64,000 nt of DNA. It comes from Micromonospora sp. H61. Lineage in GTDB: Bacteria > Actinomycetota > Actinomycetes > Mycobacteriales > Micromonosporaceae. Position numbers and translations under genes: made by a program. A model generated the notes under the pieces. That model did no database searches and had not been told where the DNA came from. It worked only from the letters and a program-made list of their open reading frames with translations. The stretch lies in assembly GCF_018070325.1 (NCBI RefSeq), contig NZ_JAGPXY010000019.1, positions 1 to 64,000 of the forward strand, read 5' to 3'. Shown piece by piece: positions 7,708 through 15,536 of this stretch (position 1 is its first letter; every line of letters starts with the position of its first letter).

Positions 7708-8535
7708 TCAGGGCTGCTCGTCCAGGCCGGTCAGGTCGATGTCGGTCGCCTCGGTGACCGCTCGGACGGCCGTCACCGACGCGTACCCGGCGGCCAGCAA
7801 CGCCACGTCGGTGCCCGGCTGTGCGGCCTGCCCCGGCTCCTCCAGCGAGGTACGGACGAACCCGTGGCCGGACTCGGCCACCGTCATCTGCACCTGACCG
7901 AAGCTGGCCAGGGTGCCGCGCCGCACCCCGCGCAGCTGCCCGTGCGGCAGGTCCGGGGTGTTCACGTTGAGCACGCTCTCCATCGGCGCGGAGGTCAGGC
8001 GGGGGAGCAGGTCCAGGGCGACCCGCGCGGCGGTGCCCCAGTGCCGCTCGGCGTCGCGTACCCGGGCTGCGGCGTCCACGGCGGCGCCACCGCTCGCGGC
8101 CGTCGCCTCGCCGGCCGAGAGCACGTCCAGGGAGACCGCCATCGCCCGGCAGCCGTTGGTGGCGGCGGTGAACGCGGCCCCCACGGTCCCGGAGTGCAGC
8201 ACCGCCCGGCCGGCGTTGGCGCCCCGGTTGACGCCGGAGAGCACCACCGACGGCGGTGGGCCGAACGCCCCGTGCAGGGCGATCAGCGTGATGAAGCCCG
8301 GGGACCCGGCGACCCCGTACGCCGGCACACCCGCCAGGTCCGGCAGCGGGTGGTCGTTCACGACGACTCGCCCGTCGCGCTCCATGGCGCTCATCGCGGC
8401 GCTGGTACCGCTCGCCTCCTCCATCGGCGCGGCCACCACGACGTCCAGGCCCCGCTGCCGTGCCGCCCAGGCCAACGCCTGGATCCCCGGCGCGGCGATC
8501 CCGTCGTCATTGGTGATCAACACCCGCAGCGTCAT
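7708..8535 (-). CDS. surE: 5'/3'-nucleotidase SurE
   Basis: A 275-residue SurE phosphatase that dephosphorylates nucleoside monophosphates in a metal-dependent way. The metal-binding N-terminus ITNDDGIAAPGI, the loop SGVNRGANAG and HSGTVGAA are all present. The start overlaps the stop of the upstream PfkB kinase by four bases (ATGA), so they are coupled. A loop around residues 155-175 (AGEATAASGGAAV) looks longer than in minimal SurE. The family is clear; the physiological substrate is not, and the coupling to a sugar kinase suggests a joint role in nucleotide or sugar-phosphate salvage. Confidence 0.93.
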   Translation of the reverse strand: MTLRVLITNDDGIAAPGIQALAWAARQRGLDVVVAAPMEEASGTSAAMSAMERDGRVVVNDHPLPDLAGVPAYGVAGSPGFITLIALHGAFGPPPSVVLSGVNRGANAGRAVLHSGTVGAAFTAATNGCRAMAVSLDVLSAGEATAASGGAAVDAAARVRDAERHWGTAARVALDLLPRLTSAPMESVLNVNTPDLPHGQLRGVRRGTLASFGQVQMTVAESGHGFVRTSLEEPGQAAQPGTDVALLAAGYASVTAVRAVTEATDIDLTGLDEQP

Positions 8536-9509
8536 CGCTCGACCACCCGGCCGGCCAACTCGTCCGGGGTGGTCCGCTCCTGTTGCCGGCTGTCCGCCGG
8601 CACCAGCCGGACCCGGTCCACCAGGCCGGTGATCGAGTCCAGTCGTCCGGTGCCCAGGCCGTGCCGGGTCACGTTCAGCGCGCCGGCGGCGGCCCCGGTG
8701 CGGATGGCGGTCCGAATGTCCCCGCCCTTGGCCACGACCGCCGCCACTCCGGCCGTCATCGAGTCGCCAGCGCCGCGTGGGTCGGCGGCCTCCAGCCGGG
8801 GCATCTCGACCTGGAACAGCTCCCCGTCGATGAGCGCCAACGCCGGCTGGTCGGCGCGGCTCACCACCACCGTCTCGGCGCCGCCCGCGTGCAACTCGTA
8901 CATGGCCCGGGTCAGCTCCTCGGTGTCGTCGCTGCGGGCGCGGCCGTCGCGGATCAACTCCTCGTGACTCACCTTGAGGAAGAACACCCCGCTCTCCAGC
9001 ACCGAACCGAGGTGATCGCCGGAGAGGTCGACCACCACCCGGCCGCCGTTCGCGCCGAGGTCGGCGGCGAAGCGTCGGTACAGGTCGGCCGGTACCAGCC
9101 ACGGTTCGTTCGGCCCACTGAGGATGCTCACCGAGGCCCGTAGGCCCTCGCCGAGGGCGAGGTTGTACAGCTCGTCGATCTCGTGCCGGCTCAGCGGCTG
9201 CCCGGGCACGTCGGCGACCTCCTGCCGGGAGCCGTCGCGGCGATCGTGCACGTACCCGCCGCTGCCGGAGTCACGGACCACCACCTTGAGGTCCACGCCC
9301 TCGCTGACCAGCAGCGGCTCCAGCACCTGGCCGATCTCACCGCCGAGGGCGGCGCAGAGCACCACGTCGACTCCGAGGGAGATCACCATTCGGGCCTGCC
9401 AGACGCCCTGCCCGCCAGGGTGCAGGTGCAGCTCGGGGTGGTCGTTGGGCTGGTCCACGGTCACCGTCAGCTGTGGAGTGGGCGCGAATACCATCACGTG
9501 CCCGCTCAT
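8532..9509 (-). CDS. PfkB-family carbohydrate kinase
   Basis: A 325-residue PfkB/ribokinase-superfamily kinase. The PfkB signature with catalytic base is at the C-terminal side (DPRGAGDSMTAG), and the Gly-rich substrate loop HPGGQGVWQA is N-terminal. The overall pattern is closer to 1-phosphofructokinase/tagatose-6-phosphate kinases than to ribokinase, but the substrate cannot be fixed. The start was chosen at MSGHVMVFAPT; an ATG 12 codons upstream (9545) is an alternative with no better ribosome binding site. It is translationally coupled to surE. A short palindrome lies in the upstream promoter region. Confidence 0.85.
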   Translation of the reverse strand: MSGHVMVFAPTPQLTVTVDQPNDHPELHLHPGGQGVWQARMVISLGVDVVLCAALGGEIGQVLEPLLVSEGVDLKVVVRDSGSGGYVHDRRDGSRQEVADVPGQPLSRHEIDELYNLALGEGLRASVSILSGPNEPWLVPADLYRRFAADLGANGGRVVVDLSGDHLGSVLESGVFFLKVSHEELIRDGRARSDDTEELTRAMYELHAGGAETVVVSRADQPALALIDGELFQVEMPRLEAADPRGAGDSMTAGVAAVVAKGGDIRTAIRTGAAAGALNVTRHGLGTGRLDSITGLVDRVRLVPADSRQQERTTPDELAGRVVER

Positions 9510-9561
9510 CGGTCGTCGCCGTTCATGCTGGCCGCCCTCCGGCATCTTCGGAAGATTTTGT

Positions 9562-9577
9562 ACTAACCGACCTTAGT
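9562..9577. promoter_or_regulatory. Short palindrome in a divergent promoter region
   Basis: ACTAACCGACCTTAGT has perfect 5-bp arms (ACTAA/TTAGT) in the gap between the divergent PfkB and SRPBCC genes. It is a weak operator candidate only; no cognate regulator gene is adjacent. Confidence 0.3.
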
Positions 9578-9696
9578 GGCGCAGGTGGTGGCGGGTCGTC
9601 GCATCGGCCCGGTCCGCGCGGCGCTGAGGGCCCGGGGCGTTGCCAGCCAGACATCGGTACGGGACGATCGGGCGACCAACGACGGCGGGAGACGGT

Positions 9697-10164
9697 GTGC
9701 TCAGCAGCGATACCTTCAGCTACACCGTCCAGGCCCGGTGCTCACCCGCCGAGGCGGCAGCGTTGCTCAGCGACCTGACCCGGCAGGGCGAGCTGCATCC
9801 GCTGATCGTCCGGGTTCGCCGGGTGCCGCCCCGGCCCGGCGCCCAGGCCAGCTACACGATCAACGACCGGTTGGCGGCGGGTCCGCTGCGCTTCCGGACC
9901 ACCTACCACGCGGACGTGCTGATCAACGAGGCCGACGAGATCGTCATGGTGGCCCGCCAGTGGCCGGCCACCACAGTGCGAAACCACACCCGACTGCGCG
10001 CCGAGCCGGACGGCCTGGTCCGCATCGACGTCGAGATCACCCTGACCGCGCCGACGCCGCTGTTCCGGTACGCGTTCCGCCAGGCCCAGGCCGCTCACCT
10101 CGCCCTCGCCACCCGGCTGGGCGCCGCCCTCGACCGCACCGGCACCCCCCCAAACCCGGCCTGA
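9697..10164 (+). CDS. SRPBCC/polyketide-cyclase-like protein
   Basis: A 155-residue protein whose pattern fits the START/SRPBCC fold: an N-terminal beta strand, AEAAALLSDLTRQGELHPLI, central strands and a long C-terminal helix. Such proteins bind hydrophobic ligands in a deep pocket. No catalytic residues are diagnostic. The GTG at 9697 follows GGCGGGAGA. It is divergent from the PfkB-SurE pair and convergent with the DUF2269-like gene, with a 73-bp palindromic element between them. Confidence 0.7.
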   Translation: MLSSDTFSYTVQARCSPAEAAALLSDLTRQGELHPLIVRVRRVPPRPGAQASYTINDRLAAGPLRFRTTYHADVLINEADEIVMVARQWPATTVRNHTRLRAEPDGLVRIDVEITLTAPTPLFRYAFRQAQAAHLALATRLGAALDRTGTPPNPA

Positions 10165-10203
10165 CCAGCCCCCCGCCCCGCCCTGCCCCGCCCCACCCCC
10201 TGC

Positions 10204-10276
10204 GTCGATCTTGCAGTTTCGGTTGTCGATATCGGTGGGATGCCACATGTGTCGGGACAGTAAGTGCAAGATCGCG
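10204..10276. repeat. 73-bp palindromic element, class A, copy 1
   Basis: The outer arms CGATCTTGCAGTTTC (10206-10220) and, on the other strand, CGATCTTGCACTTAC (10260-10274) are nearly identical; the roughly 40-base centre is variable. The same arm sequence recurs at 51970 and 63365 with almost identical total length. This copy lies between convergent genes. Confidence 0.8.
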
Positions 10277-10315
10277 GGGCAGGGCGGGGCGCGACGTGCT
10301 TGGCGGGGGTTGCGT

Positions 10316-10825
10316 CTAGATCGTTGTTGCGGCGCGATCACGGGTTGTGCGGGCCGCTCGGGTGGCGGGACGCCGGCCCCACGGCTTGTAGGTGGACAGC
10401 ACCGTCGCGATGACCATCAGGCTGGTCGACACCGCCGGCGCGATGACCAGGTCGGCGCGATCCCGGGCGGGCAGGGCGGCCCCGACCGCTCCGGCGTGAC
10501 GCAGGTTCGGGGTGAGCAGGAACAGCACCAGCCCGACCATCACCGTGGTCAGCACGAGCTTGACCAGCACCCAGCGGTGGCGCAGCAGGCCCCACGGGGT
10601 GAGCAGCGAGCTGGCGACGCCGATCAGCCAGACCAGGACGCTCAGCGGCGCGAACAGCACAGTGCCGACCAGGGCCGTGACCGGATAGACCACCGCCGGG
10701 TCGGCGCCCCGCTGAACGGCGATGCCGAGGGTGAGCAGCACCAGGTCGGCGCCGAGCCAGCCGAGCGAGGTGACGAGGTGCAGGGTGAGCAGCGCCTTGC
10801 GGGTGGTGGGTCGGATCCGAGGCAT
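10316..10825 (-). CDS. DUF2269-like integral membrane protein
   Basis: A 169-residue protein with four predicted membrane helices, near residues 12-35, 45-72, 85-105 and 128-145. The early HLVTSLGWLGADLVLL helix fits the DUF2269 family of small membrane proteins of unknown function. A basic C-terminal tail follows the last helix. The ribosome binding site is weak. The family assignment is moderate; no function can be stated. Confidence 0.7.
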   Translation of the reverse strand: MPRIRPTTRKALLTLHLVTSLGWLGADLVLLTLGIAVQRGADPAVVYPVTALVGTVLFAPLSVLVWLIGVASSLLTPWGLLRHRWVLVKLVLTTVMVGLVLFLLTPNLRHAGAVGAALPARDRADLVIAPAVSTSLMVIATVLSTYKPWGRRPATRAARTTRDRAATTI

Positions 10826-10917
10826 ACCGCGATGCTGCCCGCCGACCGCTGCCGGGTCGTCCGACGAGCGACGACATCAGGGGTACGCCCGGCGACGTAG
10901 CCCGGCCCCGGACGCAC

Positions 10918-10957
10918 GTGATGCCTGTGAGCCACCGGGGTGACTCACAGGCATCAC
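10918..10957. terminator. Terminator of the riboswitch-controlled gene
   Basis: GTGATGCCTGTGAG (10918-10931) pairs perfectly with CTCACAGGCATCAC (10944-10957), a 14-bp stem with a 12-base loop. It lies 10 bases after the stop of the minus-strand gene ending at 10968. Confidence 0.8.
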
Positions 10958-10967
10958 GACGCGTGGG

Positions 10968-12032
10968 TCAGTAGACCGACAGGTGTACGTGGTTGGTGTG
11001 GTCGGTGGACGGGGTGCCGTGCGCCCCGCTGTACGACTTCCACCCGCTGCTGGGCAGCCAGATCTGCCTGTACCAGATCACGTAGAGCACGGCGAGCCGG
11101 TCCGCGTTGCGGATGAAGTACGCGGCCAGGTTGTTGCCGTACGTCTTGTCGCCGCCGGTGGCGTCCCCGCCGAAGCCGCCCTTCTGCGCCGCGAAGTCGC
11201 AGGCCCGGCCCTTCGGGTGTTCACCGGAGCCGCTGGGGCGGTGGCACGAGACGTACCGGGTGAATCCTGCGGCCTTGGCCTGGTTGAGCGCGTGCAGGGT
11301 GCGTGGGGTGATGCAGCCGTTGGCCGGGGTGGGGTCGTTGACGCTGCACGACTCGGAGGGCCAGGAGCCGTCGGAGTTGCGCGGTGCGGCCTTCGCGTTG
11401 GCGCTGGAGGTGCCCCGGTTGGAGCCGCCGTCGGCGGTGGTCTGCGGTTTGGGTGTGGTGGCCACGGTCAGGGCCCGTTCGGCCTGCTCCTTGCGCTTGG
11501 CCATCACCGCGACCTGCTTGCGCTGTTCGTTGATCTCGCCGTCCAGGGCGATCCGGGTGCGGTTGGCCTTGTCCTTGCTGTTCAGCAGGTCGCGCAGCAC
11601 CCGGTCCTCGTTGGCCGCCACCGCGTCCAGCGCGGCCGCCCGGTCCATGAAGCCTTCCGGAGTGTTGCTGTTGAGCAGCGCCGACATCGCACCGAGCCGG
11701 CCGGTGCGGTAGGCCACCTCGGCGATCTCGCCGACCTTGCCGTTGCGCTGGCCGATCTCGACCTCGATGGTCGTCAGCTGGGTGGCGAGCTGCTTCTGCC
11801 GTTGCACGGAGGTGTCCAGGGCGCGCTTCGCGTCCAGGTAGCCCTTGCTGGCCGCCTCGAGTTGGGCGCGCAACGCCGGGGTGCCGCCCTCCTCGTCGGA
11901 GTCGGGTGCGGCGGCCCGCAGGCCGGTCGGGGGGGAGGCCGAGGCGGTGCCGGCCGGAAGCGCGACGCCGAGGGCGAACATCGCGACGATCAGTGCCGCC
12001 AGTCGGGCGGCGGGTGGTCGTGCTGGTGCCAC
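10968..12032 (-). CDS. Secreted coiled-coil protein with peptidase-like C-terminal domain
   Basis: A 354-residue exported protein. It has a signal peptide (about 1-30, ending TASAS) and a long coiled coil (about 50-190) with heptad-like Leu/Ala and Gln/Lys residues, as in NlpC/P60 and RipA-type wall hydrolases. A low-complexity stretch leads to a C-terminal domain with CHRPSGSGEHPKGRACDF and a final TNHVHLSVY. The H-x(6)-D and HVH pattern resembles the M15/ARB_07466-type fold, so peptidoglycan cleavage is plausible but unproven. The GTG at 12032 follows GGAAGGA. A c-di-AMP riboswitch immediately upstream fits a cell-wall remodelling role, as for rpf and NlpC genes of other actinobacteria. Confidence 0.85.
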   Translation of the reverse strand: MAPARPPAARLAALIVAMFALGVALPAGTASASPPTGLRAAAPDSDEEGGTPALRAQLEAASKGYLDAKRALDTSVQRQKQLATQLTTIEVEIGQRNGKVGEIAEVAYRTGRLGAMSALLNSNTPEGFMDRAAALDAVAANEDRVLRDLLNSKDKANRTRIALDGEINEQRKQVAVMAKRKEQAERALTVATTPKPQTTADGGSNRGTSSANAKAAPRNSDGSWPSESCSVNDPTPANGCITPRTLHALNQAKAAGFTRYVSCHRPSGSGEHPKGRACDFAAQKGGFGGDATGGDKTYGNNLAAYFIRNADRLAVLYVIWYRQIWLPSSGWKSYSGAHGTPSTDHTNHVHLSVY

Positions 12033-12045
12033 TGCGCATGTCCTT

Positions 12046-12168
12046 CCGTCAGCCGCCGACCGGGTTAGCTGACGGGTTCGGGACGGAAGATCCCTACCGC
12101 TGACGCGGATACACCCCAGGAACATGGTTCCCCGGTTCGCCCAGTTGGGCGATTAGGCGGCGACCGCC
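12046..12168 (-). promoter_or_regulatory. c-di-AMP (ydaO/yuaA-type) riboswitch
   Basis: On the minus strand the leader reads GCCTAATCGCCC, GAACCGGGGAACCA, GGGGTGTATC, GTAGGGATC and CGAACCCGTCAGCTAACC in that order, ending in GGCGGCTGAC just before the ribosome binding site. These are the conserved blocks of the actinobacterial ydaO riboswitch (Rfam RF00379), which senses c-di-AMP and often sits ahead of wall-hydrolase and resuscitation-factor genes. A GC-rich hairpin lies just 5' of it. Exact ends are approximate. Confidence 0.9.
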
Positions 12169-12287
12169 ACCGGCGCCGGGAGGGCGCCGCCTGGTGGAGG
12201 CCGGGACCGAGCCTACCGGTGCGGATGGGGCCGCTGCAGCCAATGTGACGGACGGTGCGTGCGTCAGCACGGAAAATTACGGCTCCG

Positions 12288-13205
12288 TCACCATTCGATG
12301 GAGCCGCACGCTCCGGAAGCGGCGCCGGGCTCGATCTGCAACGTCGCGTGCTCGATGCGGAAGTCGTCGTGCAGCGCCGTACGCGCCGCGGTGAGCACCG
12401 CGCCGACCTCCGCGCCGGGTGCCATGGTCAGGTGAGCGGAGGCCACCTCCATGCCCGAGGTGAGCGTCCAGACGTGCAGGTCGTGCACCTCGACGACACC
12501 GGGGACGGCGGCGAGCCGGTCGTGCACGGCGGTCACCTGGAGGTGTTCCGGGGCGGCCTGCACCAGGATGCGGACGGCGGCGCGGGCCAGCCGCCAGGTG
12601 CGCGGAAGGATGAACACGCCGATGGCGACCGCGACCAGGGGGTCGGCCCACCACCAGTCGGTGACGGTGATGAGCAGCGCCGCGCCGATGACGCCGAGCG
12701 AGCCGAGCAGGTCACCGAGCACCTCCAGGTAGGCGCCCTGGAGGTTGATGCTCTCCCGGGCTCCGGCGCGCAGCAGCGCGAAGGCGGCGATGTTGGCGAG
12801 CAGGCCGAGCACGGCGACCGCGAGCATCGGGCCGGCGACGACCTGGTGCGGGTCGCCGAAGCGGCGGATCGCCTCGATCACCACGTAGATCGCGACGCCG
12901 GAGAGCAGGACGGCGTTGGCCAGCGCGGCGAGCACCTCGAGTCGGTAGAGCCCGAAGGTGCGCTGCGGGTCGCCGGTGGCCCGCCGGGTCGCCGTGATGG
13001 CGGCGAGCGCCATCCCGATGCCGAGCACGTCGGTGAACATGTGCCCGGCGTCGGAGAGCAGGGCGAGCGAGCCGGTGTGCAGGGCGGCCACCGCCTCGAC
13101 CACCATCAGGGTGGTGAGCAACCCGAATGCCGCCCAGAGTCGACCTCGGTGCTGGTGTGCGGCATTGGCGACGGACCCATGGTGGTGGTCATGATCTGCG
13201 CCCAC
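12288..13205 (-). CDS. Cation diffusion facilitator (CzcD/ZitB-like) metal exporter
   Basis: A 305-residue CDF transporter with a His-rich start (HDHHHGS), six membrane helices and a C-terminal ferredoxin-like cytoplasmic domain (HDLHVWTLTSG). The metal site in helix 2 is SDAGHMFTD (H-x3-D). In helix 5 the position usually occupied by His is Glu (YLEVLGDLLGS, E-x3-D), which may shift metal preference. It exports Zn, Co, Cd or similar ions in exchange for protons. GTG at 13205 was preferred because GGAAGGTGG lies at the right distance; GTG at 13214 is possible. A palindrome upstream suggests metal-responsive control. Confidence 0.88.
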   Translation of the reverse strand: MGADHDHHHGSVANAAHQHRGRLWAAFGLLTTLMVVEAVAALHTGSLALLSDAGHMFTDVLGIGMALAAITATRRATGDPQRTFGLYRLEVLAALANAVLLSGVAIYVVIEAIRRFGDPHQVVAGPMLAVAVLGLLANIAAFALLRAGARESINLQGAYLEVLGDLLGSLGVIGAALLITVTDWWWADPLVAVAIGVFILPRTWRLARAAVRILVQAAPEHLQVTAVHDRLAAVPGVVEVHDLHVWTLTSGMEVASAHLTMAPGAEVGAVLTAARTALHDDFRIEHATLQIEPGAASGACGSIEW

Positions 13206-13247
13206 GAGAACCACCTTCCGCCGCTGGTCGGGACCCGGTCAAATGTA

Positions 13248-13269
13248 TGCTCACATCGCTATGTGTGCA
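13248..13269. promoter_or_regulatory. Imperfect 22-bp palindrome upstream of the CDF gene
   Basis: TGCTCACAT (13248-13256) and ATGTGTGCA (13261-13269) are reverse complements at 8 of 9 positions around CGCT. The site lies about 45 bases upstream of the metal exporter start, in the position and size range of an ArsR/SmtB-family operator. No regulator gene is adjacent. Confidence 0.5.
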
Positions 13270-13311
13270 AGTGTACGGGCAGCGCCTTCCGCCGGCGGCA
13301 GTCCGCGCGCG

Positions 13312-15429
13312 TCAGCCGGTCGGGTCGATGGTGGTGAGCCGCTGGGTGGCCCGGGAGAGCGCCACGTACAGGGTGCGCACCCCGGCGCCCGGATCCGCCC
13401 GGATCTCGCTCGGCGCGACCAGCACCACCCCGTCGTACTCCATGCCCTTGGCCTCCAGGCTGGTCACCACCTGCAACCTCGGCGCGCCGAGCGCGCCCAG
13501 CCACCCGGCGACCTCGTCCCGGCGGGGGACCGGCGTGATCACCCCGACCGTCCCCTCCACCTCGGCCAGCAGGCCGGCGGCGGCCTCCACTGTCGCGGTC
13601 TCCAACCCCGTCGCGGGCACCACCAGCTCCACCGGCTCGACCCCGGTGGAGCGGACGGCGGTCGGCAGCGGCAGGTCCGGGTAGAGCCGACGGATCTCCG
13701 CCGCCGCCACCGCGAAGATCTCCGCCGAGTTGCGGTAGTTGGTGGTGAGCGTGAAGTCGTGTCGCTTGCGCCGGCCCAGCGCCTGGTCGCGGGCCCGGGT
13801 CAGCTCGTCCGGATCGCCGGTCCACGCGGTCTGCGCGGGGTCGCCCACCACGGTCCAGGAGGCCAGTCGGCCGCGTCGACCGATCATCCGCCACTGCATC
13901 GGCGAGACGTCCTGCGCCTCGTCCACCACCACGTGCGCGTACTCCCGGTAGTCCTCCGGACGCTCCCGGGCCGCCGCGCGGGCGGCCCGCTGCCGTTCAC
14001 CGAGGGTGCTCAGCTCACGGACGCCGCCGGCGAGCTGGAACGGATCGCGTCGCGCGCGGGCCGGCTGCGCGGGCTTACCGAGCAGCGCGTCCAACTCGTC
14101 CAGCAGTGCCACGTCGGCGATCGTCAGCCCGGCCGGGTCCAGGTTCCGGTACGCGGCATTGAGCAGCCGGATCTCCGCCGAGGAGAGGATCCCCCCGGCG
14201 TACCGGCGTAGCCGGTCCGGTTGCGCCAGCCAGCCGAGCACGTGTCGGGGGTGCAGCCGGGGCCACCACGCCTTGAGGAACTCCCGGAACTCCGAGCGCT
14301 CGGCGATCTCCGCCTCGAAGGCCGGTTGCTCCGGCAGCCGACCGCTGCTCAGCTCACGGGCCTGCGCCCAGAGCGCGGCGAACACCCCGTCGAAACCGGC
14401 CCGGCGCACCTCGTTGCGTCGTGCGCCGCGTTGCAGCGCGCGGTCCCGGATCCGGTCCAGCGCGGCCCGGTCCAGCCGCAGCAGCGTGCCCCGATAGAGC
14501 AGCCGCAGCTCACCCGGGCCGCCCGGCACCGCGTCGCGGGCCGCCCGCTCCAGCACCCGGCGCATCCGCAGCGAGCCCTTCACCGCCGCCACCTCGGGCG
14601 GGTCGGGGCGGGTGGCGGTCATCCCCGGAAAGAGGGTGCCCAGCGAGTGCAGCGTCGCGGTGTCCTCACCGAGCGACGGCAACACGGAGCCGATGTACTC
14701 GACGAAGACCGACGACGGGCCGACCACCAGGATGCCGCCGCCGGCGTAGCGGCTGCGGTCGGAGTACAGCAGGAACGCGGCCCGGTGCAGGGCGACAGCG
14801 GTCTTGCCGGTGCCGGGGCCGCCCGCGACGATCGTCACCCCGGAACCGGGCGAGCGGATCGCCTCGTCCTGCTCCCGCTGGATGGTCGCCACGATGTCGC
14901 GCATGCCCCGGCCGGTGGCCTTGGACAGCGTGGCCAGCAACGCGCCGTCACCGACGACAGTCATCCCCTCCGGGGCGGCCGTCGGGTCCAGCAGGTCGTC
15001 CTCGATCCGGGTGACCCGCTCGGCGCGGGACTGGATGGTGCGCCGCCGCACCACGTCCAGCGGCTGCGCCGGGGTGGCCTGGTAGAAGGCGGCCGCGGCC
15101 GGCGCGCGCCAGTCGACGACAAGCGTGACGGCGTTCTCGTCGCGGATCCCCAGTCGCCCGACGTGCAGCACCTGACGGTCGCGCAGGTCCAGCCGGCCGA
15201 AGACCAGCCCCTCGTGCTCGGCGTCCAGGGTGTGCCGCCGCTGCGCCGCGTGGAAGACCATCGCGTCGCGCTCGACCAGAGCGCCGTGGGTGCCCACCCG
15301 GGCCATCCGGTAGCCGTCACGCTCGGCGCGGACGGCCGACTGCCGCAGCTCGGCCAGTCTGGCGTACACCCGGTCGAGGTGTCGTTGCTCGACGGCGATC
15401 TCCTGCTCCAGGCCGGTCTGGTCGGTCAA
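13312..15429 (-). CDS. HelD-like superfamily I helicase / RNA polymerase recycling factor
   Basis: A 705-residue UvrD/Rep-type ATPase of HelD architecture. It has an N-terminal coiled coil (about 1-60), Walker A GGPGTGKTAVALHR (about 203-216), a long inserted domain, then VVVDEAQDVSPMQW, VGDPAQTAW, a TTNYRNS motif and LYVALSRATQRL at the C-terminus. HelD binds RNA polymerase, pulls apart stalled complexes and helps recycling; related HelR proteins protect against rifampicin. The start is TTG at 15429, chosen because GAAGGAG sits at the ideal distance and the upstream frame is not coding-like. No rifampicin-associated element was found upstream. Confidence 0.88.
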   Translation of the reverse strand: MTDQTGLEQEIAVEQRHLDRVYARLAELRQSAVRAERDGYRMARVGTHGALVERDAMVFHAAQRRHTLDAEHEGLVFGRLDLRDRQVLHVGRLGIRDENAVTLVVDWRAPAAAAFYQATPAQPLDVVRRRTIQSRAERVTRIEDDLLDPTAAPEGMTVVGDGALLATLSKATGRGMRDIVATIQREQDEAIRSPGSGVTIVAGGPGTGKTAVALHRAAFLLYSDRSRYAGGGILVVGPSSVFVEYIGSVLPSLGEDTATLHSLGTLFPGMTATRPDPPEVAAVKGSLRMRRVLERAARDAVPGGPGELRLLYRGTLLRLDRAALDRIRDRALQRGARRNEVRRAGFDGVFAALWAQARELSSGRLPEQPAFEAEIAERSEFREFLKAWWPRLHPRHVLGWLAQPDRLRRYAGGILSSAEIRLLNAAYRNLDPAGLTIADVALLDELDALLGKPAQPARARRDPFQLAGGVRELSTLGERQRAARAAARERPEDYREYAHVVVDEAQDVSPMQWRMIGRRGRLASWTVVGDPAQTAWTGDPDELTRARDQALGRRKRHDFTLTTNYRNSAEIFAVAAAEIRRLYPDLPLPTAVRSTGVEPVELVVPATGLETATVEAAAGLLAEVEGTVGVITPVPRRDEVAGWLGALGAPRLQVVTSLEAKGMEYDGVVLVAPSEIRADPGAGVRTLYVALSRATQRLTTIDPTG

Positions 15430-15536
15430 CGCACGCTCCTTCAGAGGTCGCCGGCAGGCGGCGGAAACCGCGCGGGCCAACCGAGAAGAGTACGGCCCTG
15501 GACCCGACCCGCCGCGCCCGAGGTGCGCGAACGTGC

